DNA of 64,000 nt, from assembly GCA_039720395.1 (NCBI GenBank), contig CM077831.1:3886003-3950002 (forward strand). Direction: 5' to 3'. Below the pieces are notes generated by a model. That model worked only from the letters and a program-made list of their open reading frames with translations. It was not told the DNA's origin and made no database searches. This document shows positions 1-11,303 of this stretch, piece after piece. Position 1 is the stretch's first letter. Every line of letters begins with the position of its first letter. The position numbers were made by a program, and so were the translations under genes. The stretch is from Liquidambar formosana (Eukaryota > Streptophyta > Magnoliopsida > Saxifragales > Altingiaceae).

Positions 1-660
1 CCCATGAAATGACGATCCATGAGTTATGCAATAACTCCCCGTCTTTGTTACTTCCACAGAAAGTGGCACAATTTCCCATGAAATGACGATCCATGAGTTA
101 TGCAATAACTCCCCGTTTTGGTTACTTCCACAGAAAGTGGCACAATTTCCCATGAAATGACGATTTATGAGTTATGAGATAACTCCCTGTCTCTGTTACT
201 TCCACAGAAAGTGGCATGAAATGACGATCCATGAGTTATGCAATAACTCCCCATCTTTGTTACTTCCACAGAAAGTGGCACAATTTCACATGAAATGACG
301 ATTCATGAGTTATGCAATAACTCCCTGTCTTTGTTACTTCCACAGAAAGTGGCATGAAATGATCCATGAGTTATGCAATAACTCCCCATCTTTGTTGTTT
401 CCACAGAAAGTGGCACAATTTCACATGAAATGACGATCCATGAGTTATGCAATAACTCCCTGTCTTTGTTACTTCCACAGAAAGTGGCATGAAATGATCC
501 ATGAGTTATGCAATAACTCCCTATCTTTGTTGTTTCCACAGAAAGTGGCACAATTTCATATGAAATGATACATGAGTTATGCAATAACTCCATATCTTTG
601 TTGTTTCCACTGAAAGTGGCATGAAATCATAATTTGATGAGTCATGAGTTATGAAATAAC
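1..660. repeat. Tandem hairpin minisatellite (array A)
   Basis: About nine units of 60-75 bp are in tandem, and the window opens inside the array. Each unit holds two short inverted repeats: GAGTTAT-GCA-ATAACTC, then about 20 bp later CCAC-AGAAA-GTGG. Units come in a long form with a cacaattt segment and a short form without it. The array ends in more diverged units near 600-780, where the stems change but still pair. It lies just upstream of a Tat/Ogre-like LTR, where Ogre elements are known to carry minisatellites. Open frames across it, on the minus strand for example, are repeat artefacts. Confidence 0.9.
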
Positions 661-1109
661 TCACCACATTTGTTATCCCCAGTGAGACTGGCATGAAATG
701 CCCTTGGTTTTGAATTGATGGACATTCAAATTCACCAATAATTCACATAAAATGATGATTTATGAGTTATGAAATAACTCATTTTGAGAATGCCAATGAA
801 ATTGGTAGGATACCTTGTGATGCACTAGTGCAACTAGCTTTGCATCATGAGAAGACCATGTGGATATCACTAATGCAATTAGTGCATGGTAAAGGCATTT
901 GCATGAGCGCACCAACGAAGTTGGCATACATAGAAATGCGTTCAATTCTTTGCTTTGATGAAATCGTCGCATGCTTGGATATGACGAAGTCTATCCTTTT
1001 GGTTCCATTTGAGTTTGTTGGTATTAATGAGATTAATCCATCAAACAAAAATGGGTTGTTCTTTGATCATTGGCTCACAAGTGAAACTTGTTCACCAATG
1101 AGGGGCTTC
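661..1109 (+). other. 3' internal region of a Tat/Ogre-like element, copy A
   Basis: This segment joins the hairpin array to the LTR and is repeated at 4641-5025 with small differences. An open frame from 762 runs through it, but it crosses the LTR border at 1110, has no domain I recognise, and its copy-B counterpart differs by indels. I read it as 3' untranslated sequence of the retroelement. The last bases before the LTR (aatgaggggcttc) are a weak candidate polypurine tract. Confidence 0.55.
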
Positions 1110-1823
1110 TGTCACACCCCATTTTTGTCACCTTAGCTAGGACATATCATTTCATGTAGGATTTTGAGTCCTTTTTGAGTCTAGTCTTTTGCATTGAGTT
1201 TCTATGGCATTGAATATCATGTGTATGAATTCTGAAGTGATTTGGAGTTCATTTCGATAGTCAATAAGAACTTTTGCGACTTTAAGGGCATAATCGTCTT
1301 TTAAGCCGTATATTTTCCATTTTGACCTTGGAATGAATCCCGAGTCATTCCCTCGAGTTCATATGAGTACAAAGAGTCCATATATAGGTTCAATTTCATG
1401 AATTAATGGTTTAAGATCAATTCGGCTCGTGATGGTTCGGGTTGGTTAAAAGACCCTTTCTTGGTTTGCTCAAATTGACTCATAAGACCCAATCAATTTT
1501 CTCTCATTTAACTTCAATTGGGCTTTATTTATGTCCTAAACATGTTTAGAAAAATCAATTTTCGATTGGGAAAGCATTCGGTTCGACCTCGTGTACAAAC
1601 CCAGCTTAGGGACGGTGAGGCACCATGGTTAACCACCTTTGTAAAACCCAACCATTCACCCATGGTTGAGGATTTTTGTCCTAAAATGCCTAAAAATGTG
1701 TTCCCCTTCGAAACACGGTCGTTTTGGCTTTTATTTCGTCAAAATCGGACTTAATTTGAAGATTTTAGGACTTCTGAAGCAAGAAGGAGTCAAAACTGGA
1801 GCAAAAATAGGAGGGCCTTGGGT

Positions 1824-1882
1824 AACCGTCCGGGGCTGGACGGTCAGCCGTCCAAGCCTAGACGGCTAACCGTCCAGGCCTA
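1824..1882. promoter_or_regulatory. GC-rich palindromic motif cluster in LTR A
   Basis: Four copies of a GGACGGT/ACCGTCC-type motif alternate in orientation within 60 bp, including TGGACGG-tcag-CCGTCCA, which can form a hairpin. The cluster is conserved in LTR B at 5732-5792. It lies about 200 bp upstream of the TATA box, so a role as an LTR enhancer or binding site is plausible but inferred. Confidence 0.45.
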
Positions 1883-2084
1883 GTTGGTCACCCGAGAGAG
1901 TCCGTCCTCAACTCGAACTCTGACTCTTCCTTCCCTCTTTTGACGGTTTCCTCCGCCAAAACAACTTGTCTGAGTTTAGGAGTGTGTAGGTTTGAGTTGT
2001 TTGAGCACCAAGAGAGTCTCTAATAGCCCTAGGATCATTATTTAATGAATTAATCTTAGCCATTGGTTTAGGGGGTCAGTTCTC

Positions 2085-2092
2085 TATATAAA
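2085..2092 (+). promoter_or_regulatory. TATA box of LTR A
   Basis: TATATAAA occurs in the context ctctatataaagg. It is followed about 60 bp later by a purine-rich leader, and LTR B keeps it at 5994-6001. This would mark the U3/R boundary in plus orientation. Confidence 0.65.
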
Positions 2093-3786
2093 GGACATGA
2101 TATTCAGCACATAGGGAGAGGTTAATTGCACTTTACACTTAGAGAGAGAGGGAGCTACGAGTTTGGAGAGCTAGAAGGACTTCAAGAGGAGGCTCTTCAA
2201 CCCCAAGCAAGCAAGGAAACAAGAGGATTGAAGACAAGGAAGAGTCTACAAGAGGTAAGCCTATCCCTTTTATGTTGAACATGAATTCCTGCTTCTCCTT
2301 CTTCTCTTTCTTCTTCTTCTTTTAGGATAGTTGTGGTGCATGCAATTGTTCTTCTTATGGATGGAATTCAATGTCTATGTGATGTTATATGAATGATTTT
2401 AGGATAGTTTATGGCTTTATATGCTTGATAATCCCTGGTTTACTAAGGATTTGATAGTCTTATTCTTTCTATCCTTTTAAATCATGCATAGTTCACATGT
2501 TTAGGTTGCTGTGATTATTATCGTGAATTGATGCTCCTGTTAGTTAGTATATATGATATGAATGATATTCATGATAATTTGAGCATGTCTTAGAGTCATT
2601 TAGTAGGTTTTAATGCATAGTTGTGAGATTAGGGTTTCGATAACCCTGAAATCGCGTAGGTCTCATGTAGCATGTTTAGCTTAGTTTTGTGAGTTATTTC
2701 TCATCATAGTCATTCTATATATGCTGCATATAGTTGAATCATGTTAGGTTTGCATTCATGTTGGTGGATTTCTTGGTTTCTATGCATGTTAGCTAGATCA
2801 TTGCATGTAGGGTTGAGTTAGAGTCCTTAGTTATTCATTATTCTTGTTGTTTGCATAATTAATGGATGATTTTAGGCCTTGTCAAGGTTCTGTCCAGATT
2901 TGCATTTTGTTTTCTTTGCATGGTTTTGCGCACTTGTAAGGGTGCAAACAGGTACAATGCTTGTCCTATTGCAAATAGGGCTGCTATGGTCTAAAATGGC
3001 TAATGATTGGAGCTTGTGAGCTCAGGTAAGTAGGGTTTGAAGGTGCCCCAATTCACCTTTCTTTTTCTTTCTTTTCTCTTCTCCCTCCTAGGGTTACTTC
3101 TTAATACAAGCTTATGGTAATTATCAAAGGTTTCCTTTAATAATAAATTCTGGTTTTTATCAAAGTTTTCCTCTTGTGGAAGTTTTCAGTTTTGGATTAA
3201 ATCAATATATTTTTAAATGAGGAAACCTAGGGTTTTTACCATAGGTTTGTATTAGGTTGTTACCTTGTTCTTTTCGAACTACGTGGACTTTGATCCATGT
3301 ATTTCGCTGCATGGTACGTAGGCGCTCTTCATGAGGCTCAAGTCCGTTCTAGGATCCAAGTATCCTAGGCTTTTCTTTTCTTTTCTTTTTTCTTCTGTTT
3401 TGTTTTATTTGAGTGATTGTGCATGAGATAATTGGATGAAATATATGATATACATGCTGCCTTGTGATGATATATGATGATATTTGAGTGGAAAAGATCT
3501 TAAGTTAGCCCAATTGAATTAAGAGACCAACTCGGGCGATGTGGGTGCCTATGGGTTTTGCCCAGAACCTTCCCACGTCGTAACTTAGCCCCCGGATCCA
3601 ATTTTCTGGTTTCAAAGACTTTGCTTTTCCTTAATGGAGTCATGTGGTTTTGGAAATAAAACATTTTTGTGGTTTTCCTCTTTTCCCTAAAAAATAAGGT
3701 GGCGACTCCTTTTTGTTTGTTGTCTTTCATACCTCTGTATTTTTTGCCAAACCCTTGTGGGCTCCGCGCTTTTTCGTGGGTTCACA

Positions 3787-4047
3787 ATGAGTTATGCTAG
3801 TTACGAAGTAACTTGCTATCTTTATGAAATTAGCATGAAATTCACTTTATTTTTCGATCAATTGACTTTCAATTCACTGTCATATCATGTGATAAAGATA
3901 ATTTTACATGAAATGACATGAAATAAGCTTGATTTTCAATCAATTAACTCTCAATTCAATGTCATTTCATATGATAAAGACAATTTCACATGAAATGATA
4001 AGAAATGAACTTAATTTTGAGTTAAATTACTTTCAATTCATTATCAT
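3787..4047. repeat. Degenerate hairpin repeats directly after LTR A
   Basis: The LTR end is followed at once by array-type sequence: AGTTAC-GAA-GTAACT at 3799, then diverged pieces with 'caattgactttcaattcactgtcatatcatgtgata'. There is no primer-binding site or gag leader, so the 5' internal part of an element is missing here. Confidence 0.65.
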
Positions 4048-4600
4048 ATCATGTGACAAAGATAATTTCACATGAAATGATAAGAAATAAGCTTGATTTT
4101 GAATCAATTGACTCGCAATTAGATCTAAAATCATGTGATAACGATAATTTCGCATGAAATGATGATTCATGAGTTATGAAATAACTCACTATCTTTGCTA
4201 TTTCCACTGAAAGTGGCATAAAATCATGTGATAACGATAATTTCGCATGAAATGATGATTCATGAGTTATGAAATAACTCACTATCTTTGCTATTTCCAC
4301 TGAAAGTGATATAAAATCATGTGATAACAATAATTTCCCATAAAATGATGATTCATGAGTTATAAAATAACTCACTATCTTTGCTATTTCCACTGAAAGT
4401 GGCATGAAATCATGTGATAACAATAATTTCACATGAAATGATGATTCATGAGTTATGAAATAACTCACTATCTTTGCTATTTCCACTGAAAGTGGCATGA
4501 AATCGTATGATAATGATAATTTCACATGAAATTATGATTCATGAGTTATGAAATAACTCACTATCTTTGTTATTCCCAATGAAATTGGCATGAAATGCAC
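4048..4600. repeat. Tandem hairpin minisatellite (array B)
   Basis: Six or so units of about 95 bp each hold GAGTTAT-GAA-ATAACTC and CCACT-GAA-AGTGG. They are homologous to array A but longer, with an added 'catgtgataacgataattt' part. The last units carry CCAAT-GAA-ATTGG instead. The 158-residue minus-strand frame here is a repeat shadow. Confidence 0.88.
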
Positions 4601-4640
4601 TTGGTTTTGAATTGATGGACATTCAATTCAACTTAATATC

Positions 4641-5025
4641 ATGTGATAATGATAATTTCACATGAAATGACGACCTATGAGTTTTACTTGTTATAAAATA
4701 ACTTGTTTTGAGAATTTCCAATGAAATTGGTAGGATACCTTATGATACGCTAATGCAACTAGCTCTGCATCATGAGAAGACCATGTGGATATCACTAATG
4801 CAATTAGTGCATGGTAAAGGTATTTGCATGAGCGCACCAACGAATGTTGGCACGCAATCAATTATTTGCTTCGATGAAATCGTTGCGTGCTCGGATATGA
4901 TGAAGTCTATCCTTATGGTTCCATTTGAGTTTGTTGGCGTTAATGAAATTAATTCATCAAACAAAAATGGGTTGTTCTTTAATCATTGGCTCACAAGTGA
5001 AACTTGTTCACCAATGAGGGGCTTC
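4641..5025 (+). other. 3' internal region of a Tat/Ogre-like element, copy B
   Basis: This is the counterpart of 661-1109, with scattered substitutions and short indels. It leads into LTR B with the same bases (ggggcttc before TGTC). An open frame at 4708-5052 has no recognised domain and runs into the LTR. Confidence 0.55.
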
Positions 5026-5993
5026 TGTCCCACCCCATTTTTGTCACCTTAACTAGGACATATCATTTCATGTAGGATTTTGAGTTCTTTTTGAGTCTAG
5101 TCTTTTGCATTAAGTTTCTATGGCATTGAATATCATGTGTATGAATTTTGAAGTGATTTGGAGTTCATCTCAATAGTCAATAAGAACTTTTGCGACTATA
5201 AAGGCATAATTGTGTTTTAAGCCGTACATTTTCCATTTGACCTTGAAATGAATCCCGAGTCATTCCCTCGAGTTCATATGAGTACATAGAGTCTATATAT
5301 AGGTTCAATTTCATGAACTAATGGTTTAAGATCAATTCGGCTCATAACGGTTCAAGTTGGCTAAAAGACCCTTTCTTGGTTTGCTCAAATTGACTCTTAA
5401 GACCCACTCAATTTTCTCTCATTTAACTTCAATTGGGCTTTATTTACATCCTAGGTATGTTTAGAAAGATCGAATTTTGATTGGGAAAGCATTTAGTTCG
5501 ACCTTGTGTACAAACCCAAGCTTAGCGACGGTGAGGCACCTTAGTTAACCACTTTTGTAAAACCTAACCATGGTTAAGGATTTTTGTCCTAAAATGCTTA
5601 AAAATATGTTCCCCTTCGAAACATGGTCGTTTTGGCTTTTATTTCGTCAAAATCAGACTAAATTTGACCATTTTAGGACTTCTAAAGCGAGTAGGAGTCA
5701 AAACCGGAGTGGAATAGAAGAGCCCCTCGGGTAACCGTCCAGGGCTGGACGGTCAGCCGTCCAAGCCCAGATGGCTAACCGTCCAGGGCTAGTTGGTCAC
5801 CCGAGAGACTCCGTCTTTAAGTGGGTTTCTGATTCTTCCTTCCCTCTTTTGACGGTTTCCTCCGCCCTTGCAACTTGTTTTCTCTTAGGATTGTGTAAGT
5901 TTGAGTTGTTTGAGCACCAAAAGAGTCTCTAATAGCCCTAGGATCATTATCTAATGAATTAATCTTAGCCATTGGTTTTGGGGGTCAGTTCTC

Positions 5994-6001
5994 TATATAA
6001 A
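5994..6001 (+). promoter_or_regulatory. TATA box of LTR B
   Basis: TATATAAA lies in the same context as in LTR A (ctctatataaagg). It is followed by the same 'agagagagggagctacgag' leader. Confidence 0.65.
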
Positions 6002-6675
6002 GGACATGATATTCAACATAAAGGGGGAGGTTGATTGCACTTTATACTTAGAGAGAGAGGGAGCTACGAGTTTCGGGAGCTAGAAGGACATCAAGAAGAG
6101 GCTCTTCAACCCTAAGCAAGCAAGAGAACAAGGAGTTTGAAGACAAGGGAGGTTCTATAAGAGGTAAGCACTTCTTTTGAATGCTGAACACGGGTTTTCC
6201 CTTTCTCCTTCTTCTTCTTCTTCTATAATAGTTCTACTGTATGATGTAACTCCACATGTTAGGATAGTTCAATATTTTTATGATGTGTTATGAATGATTT
6301 TGAGATGATTTATGGCTTTATATGGTTGCTAATCCCTGGTTTACTAAGGTTTTGAAAGTATTATCTCTTCTATGCTCTTAAATCATGCATAATTCACATG
6401 TTTAGGTTGCTGTGTTAATTGTCATGAGTTGATGCTCCTGTTAGTTAATATATATGATATGGATGATGTTCATGATGATATGATCATGTGTTAGAGTCTT
6501 TTCATAGGTTTTAATGCATAGTTGTGAGATTAGGATTTCGATAACCCTAAAATCACACAAGTTTCATACAGCATGCTTAGCTTAACTTTTTGAGTTGTTT
6601 CTCATCATAGTCACTCTATATATGCTACATATAGATGAATCATGCTAGGTTTGCATTCATGTAGTGGATTTTATA

Positions 6676-7000
6676 GGATTTTTGGAGATATTATCCTTTT
6701 CTAAGGATAATTATCCTCTTTGTTAAGTAGGGCTTTGTATGAGAGCTTTCTGTGATGTGTTTAAGCATGAAATCACTTCTATTGTATTCTAGTATACATA
6801 TTTTACATAGGATATGATGATTGCACCTCTCCATGGTGACTTCTTTACGTGAAATTATCTTAGGATAGTTTTGCTTAAGAAAGCTCGCCGTAGGAAGGCT
6901 TGTTTTCATATTCTACATAAAATGTCACCTTTTTGGTTAGAATAGATTTTGTTATCATGTTTATTGATATTATTGGGGTCTCTCATGATTGTTAGTGTGT
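6676..7000. other. About 330 bp present only in LTR B
   Basis: LTR A reads straight from 'gcattcatgttggtggattt' to '...tgcatgtagggttgag'. LTR B has about 330 bp more between these points, including ggataattatcc. No clear terminal repeats or target duplication are visible, so an insertion in B and a deletion in A are both possible. Confidence 0.5.
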
Positions 7001-8024
7001 CTTTGGTAGGTTTTTATGCATATAGGATAGGTAATTGTATGTAGGATTGAGTTGAGGTCCTTAGTTATTCATTATTCTTGTTGTTTGCATGATAAATGGA
7101 TGATTTTAGGCCTTGTTATGATTCTGTCCAGATTAGTATATTGTTCTCTTTGCATGGTTTTGCACACTTGTAAGGGTGCAAACAGGTACAATAATTGTCC
7201 TATTACAGATAGGGTTGCTATTGCTTGAAATTGCTAATGCTTGGAGCTATTGTGCTCAGGTAAGTGGGTTTGAAGGTGCCTTAATTCACTTTTCTTTTCT
7301 TATTCTTTCTCTTCTCCCTCCTAGGGTTATTTCTTAATATCGACACATGATAATTATCAAGGGTTTCCTTTATTAACAAAATTATGATTTTCTATCAAAG
7401 TTTCCATCTTGTGGGAGTTTTCAGTTTTGGATTATTCAATATATTCTCGACCAAGGAAACCTAGGGTTTTTACTATAGGTCTATATTAGGTTGTAACCCT
7501 CTTCTTTTCGAACTACGTGGACTTTGATCTATGTATTTCCTGCATGGTACGTAGGCGCTCGTTTTGAGGCTCAAGTCCGTTCTAGGATCCAAGTATCCTA
7601 GGTTTTTCTTCTCTCTTCTTTTTTTTGTTTTATTTTGTTTTCTTTGTTTGATTATGCATGGATGAAATGGATGGATGGAATATATGTTATGCATGCTGCC
7701 TTGTGATGATATATGCTGATAGTTGGAGTGAAAAAGATCTTAAGTTAGCCCAATTAAATTAAGAGACCAACTCGGGCAATGTGGGTGCCTATGGGCTTTG
7801 CCCAAAACCTTCCCACGTCGTAACTTAGCCCTCGAATCCAATTTTCTGGTTTCAAAGACTTTGTTTTTCCTTTAATGGAGTCATATGGTTTTGAAAATAA
7901 AACATTTTTATGGTTTTCCTCTTTTCCTTAAAAAATGAGGTGGCGACTCCAGTTCGTTTGTTGTCTTTCACACTTATCTTTTTGCCAAACCCTTGTGGGC
8001 ACCGCGCTTTTTCATGGGTTCACA

Positions 8025-8404
8025 GGTACGAATCATGTATACTGAATGTTCTTCTAACGGAACGCCTTTAATTTTTTTTTTTTATTTTTTTTTTTTAAAT
8101 GAGGAAGAATTTTGGGCCAATGGGCTCACAAATCAAGAATGGTGGAATTTTTGTTAAACTTTGCAAAAGGGAATCCAAAATCGATTTCGGAAGTGCAACA
8201 TAGGTCTCTCTTTTACCATTATGCCCCTATCTTACCATTCAAATTCGTGGTCAAACCAACATAGAATCATTTTTTTTTTCTTTTTTTTGTTTTTGAGAAT
8301 GTCTAATTGGCTAGAAAGTGAACATGTCCTCCTACATGGTACCATGTGGGCAACTCAAAGCGGGCCCCACATCACATGTTGTTATAGTAGCAATTATATA
8401 TATG
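8025..8404. other. Flank without recognisable gene
   Basis: AT-rich sequence with T-runs near 8070-8100 and 8268-8290. A short plus-strand frame at 8161-8430 has no domain or gene structure. I see no feature here beyond simple sequence. Confidence 0.5.
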
Positions 8405-8780
8405 GTTATGTTCCCATCAGTACGTATTGATATAAGTTATATTAGCACTAGACATTGGGAGTTGTACCCCTTGTATTAGTCCACTGTACCTCATATCCCA
8501 CTAATGCACAAGGTATAATTTCCAATGCGGGTGTTGATATAAATTATATCTTCATGTGCTTACCTGATCATCATCCTATATATATATACGGTTATGCATG
8601 TTCCCATCAGCATGTGTTGATATAAGTTATACCAACATTATGCATTGGGGTTTATATCCCTTGCATTAGTTCAATGTACTTCATATCCCACTAATACACG
8701 AGGTAAAACTCACAATACGGGTGTTGATATAAATTATATTAGCACATGCTTATCTGATTATCATCTTATATATATATATA
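8405..8780. mobile_element. Tandem pair of TA-microsatellite MITEs
   Basis: Two diverged copies of about 180 bp lie head to tail (8405-8588 and 8589-8780). Each begins near 'ttcccatcagtacgt' plus tgatataagttat, and ends 'tacctgatcatcatc' followed by (TA)n. Relatives occur at 20545-20672, 28480-28600 and, inverted, 31332-31500. In the 31 kb copy the ends are inverted repeats (acatactgatat at one end, atatcagtacgt at the other). All sit against TA runs, which resembles MITEs that target TA microsatellites (Micron-type in rice). Confidence 0.6.
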
Positions 8781-9589
8781 TCTGTGTGTGTGTGTGTGTG
8801 TGTGTAAAAATCATTACATGACATGGCATGAGATGTAAACAATTAAAAGAGGAGTGCGGATAAGGTAATAGTCTATTATTCTATGAATATTAAATGTAAA
8901 ACAGGTTGACACGAATGACAAACTTCCCATACACGAGGTCACATGTCTATAAAAATACCTAAACACCACATATCAAGCATGTGTACGCCGCGTATCTAAA
9001 GATAGAGTCGACAAGTCTGCCATTATTAACCTTCAATTTTTTCCTCCCCTCGGTCCCACAAAGATAAAGACTTGGATCCTACATATATGATTTTTTCTGT
9101 AAGGATTTTGTAAAGTTTTTCATGCTTATCAAATTGTTTGGTTTGTAAATGAAAAAAAAAAATAAAAAGCCTTTAGACCATCAAAGCTTGTAAGGCTTGA
9201 GAATGCATGACAAGTCAATAAATTGATGACTTTTTTAATGCGCATGTTTTTTTCGATGATGACCAGTTTTGTGGAACTGAGGGAATAGTAAAAACTTGGG
9301 GAATTACAAATTGGTCCTGCTACAAGAAAATAATTACAGTTCAATACAAATAACTATAAACTTCGTACTAAATGACTACTAACTTAACTAAGAATGATTA
9401 CTAATTGTAATCTGTAATTCCCGCAAAAAACTTCGTTTGAAAGATGGCATATGGCTAGTTGACCAAAACAATCGTTCATTAACCAAAGGTGTAAGGCAAT
9501 GATCTTCTTAAAAACAAAACATGAATCAATAACACCACAATAAATCTATACATATCATAGTGCATATTAAAGCCCCAATCATTCACCGG
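8781..9589. other. Intergenic, (GT)n microsatellite
   Basis: A (TG)n tract lies at about 8784-8806. The rest is AT-rich with no coding signal that I can support. The minus frame at 9129-9344 shows no family features. Confidence 0.5.
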
Positions 9590-9821
9590 TGTTTTATTAT
9601 TGCCAAAGCACGATAACAGCCCCTCACATGACAACATAGTGAAAACTAAGGCACCTTGGCCAGCAGGAATTTAAAACCAGACTCAAATAACCCATGAAAA
9701 ACACAACACAGACATCAACACGCAATACAGTTTATGATAAAAGCGAACTGGCGAATTTGAAGTCATAAATCAACATCAAATGTGTTCTCCTCTGAGCAAT
9801 TTTTAATAGTTACTCATAGAG

Positions 9822-11303
9822 TTATCGCGGGCCCAAATCTGCCCGCGGAGAGGACATGTAGTGGAAACACCACCGCCAGGGCCGTTTTGGCATGTGCTCG
9901 GGCCGGGGGTATGGCCACAATTGTTTGTAGGGGGGCCTAAGAGGATCCACTTCAAGCTTGGGAGGTGACGGTTGCTGAATATGGATATTTATAATAGGAG
10001 GAACAGGAGGCTGTATCACTGGAGATGGAGGTGTGTATGTATATTTATCACCTTGAGCAAATTTGGAATTCTTTAAACTTGCACCCCCATCAACACTCAA
10101 CTGATTAGCAGTAGTAGTGTAAAGTCCATGTTTTCAATGTTGTTATATTCCGTGCCAAAGTATGGTTGAGTCTTGGGTTGATTGAAGATGTGTGAAGCTT
10201 CAAAGATGCATTAAAGAACAAAGGCTCAAAGCTATGCGGCTCTCACTCATTCTCTAGGAATGTAAGTGACCATAGTTGCCCATTTCATAGGTGTTTAATT
10301 TATTGAAAATCATTTTTAATGTTTTCATCAAAGGAAGAGTGGTTTTTGAGGTTTTGGTGACATTTCCAATCGATTGGGATTGATAGCCAATCGATTGGAG
10401 ATGTTTTGTTTTAAAAGTTTTTACTACTGTTTTTTAGGATCGATCGTGGTCATTGGAGGATTGATCCTAGGGTGCCCAGAAATGTCATTTTTCCATTGTT
10501 TTTTAGGATTGATCATTGTAGGGTCCTGGAGGATCGATCCTAGCTCGTAAAAATCAGTTTTTAAATTTCTTAAAACTTTCTTATTTGATCTTAAAACGAA
10601 TCCTAGTCACTTGGGGTGTTTTATTCTTTATAAATAGGGTTTGTTTTCATAGAGAGGGCTAAGCTAGCCTCTCCTAATTAGGTTTTACAAAGTTCATCTT
10701 CTCAAATCTCTCTAAAGCACTTTAACCTAGGTTTTTACATACATGCTCTAGAGACCTTCAAACCACACATCATTTCATATCCTTGAGTGTTTGTGAGATC
10801 GTTGCGACGGTGATTGAGCTTGTGAGTTCATGATTAAAGGCATCGCTATGAAAGAGGTTGGTTGCGACCAAAGCCGTGACGACGGAGATCGATCATGTGT
10901 GATCGTGGGAGTGAAGACAACTGCATGAATCCTTGTGTGGTCTGTAAGTGTGTCTTGTACTCGTTTATTTCATAGTGGATTTGCTTCAACTGGACGAGAT
11001 CCCATGGTTTTTCCCATCGAGGGTTTTCCATGTAAAAATTTTCTTGTGATATTTTTACTGCTTTATGGTTTGATTATTGTGTGATTGATTGATAGATTTT
11101 AGGGTTTGAATTGATTGGATAAAAATTGGGTAAAATAAATTTAAATACCTATTCAACCCCCCTTCTAGGTATTGTAGGCTTGGTAAAACCGGAATTTCAG
11201 AAGGACCCTGTGCTTGAGGTTGAGTTGTAGTTGTAGAGTTTCCTTGACCAAAATCCGAACTGTCCAATGAAAAATTGCCTCCGATCTTTATGTTGTTCGA
11301 CAT
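9822..11303 (-). pseudogene. Small repeat-protein family, copy 1, broken by an insertion
   Basis: On the minus strand the start codon is at 11303 (MSNNIKIGGNFSLDSSDFGQ...). It is preceded by a splice acceptor, tgcag, just before GTTGATCGAG, so a 5' leader intron is likely. The first repeat block (about 35 residues) is cut near 11201. The second block resumes near 10113 (VDGGASLKNSKFAQGDKYT) and continues into a proline-rich tail ending at 9822. The protein has two related motifs, GG.FS.x.SDFGQG and GGASLKNSKFAQG, as in copies 2 and 4. Homology to the other copies also covers about 200 bp downstream (9600-9820) and about 450 bp upstream to 11790. I do not recognise the family and assign no function. 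Confidence 0.6.
10113..11201 (+). mobile_element. LTR-like insertion in copy 1 of the small gene family
   Basis: Comparison with copies 2 and 4 shows about 1.09 kb of extra sequence inside the coding block. It has a TATA box at 10629-10636 (TATAAATA), a leader with tctctc, and ends 'caaccccccttctaggtatt', a string I associate with copia-type LTR junctions. A palindrome cluster lies at 10366-10560. No clean TG...CA borders or target duplication could be fixed by eye, so 'solo LTR' is an inference. Confidence 0.45.

Larger units (their letters stand above)
1110..3786 (+). mobile_element. Tat/Ogre-like LTR, copy A
   Basis: The segment starts TGTCACACCCC and ends CGTGGGTTCACA, so it has TG...CA borders, and it matches 5026-8024 over its whole length. 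The terminal 150 bp contain the GGTGGCGACTCC box and the GCGCTTTTTCGTGGGTTCACA-like end seen in Tat/Ogre LTRs. The same box, reversed, occurs in the LTRs at 20.8 and 26.8 kb. A TATA box and an 'agagagagggagctacgag' leader sit mid-LTR. No 5-bp target duplication flanks it (gcttc left, atgag right), and no primer-binding site follows. It is therefore not the 5' end of an intact element. Confidence 0.8.
5026..8024 (+). mobile_element. Tat/Ogre-like LTR, copy B
   Basis: It starts TGTCCCACCCC and ends CATGGGTTCACA, and aligns with LTR A throughout. It is longer mainly because of about 330 bp at roughly 6676-7000 that LTR A lacks. The right flank (ggtac) does not match the left flank (gcttc), so there is no target duplication. 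With copy A it forms array-LTR-array-LTR, as expected from unequal recombination between elements rather than from two insertions. Confidence 0.8.

Noticed and set aside
303..593. 96-residue minus-strand frame with repeated CITHGSFHATFCG
   Set aside because: Translation of the minisatellite; no homologue or gene structure.
1..660. CRISPR-like regular repeats
   Set aside because: Units are contiguous with no unique spacers, and the setting is a plant retroelement. It is a minisatellite.
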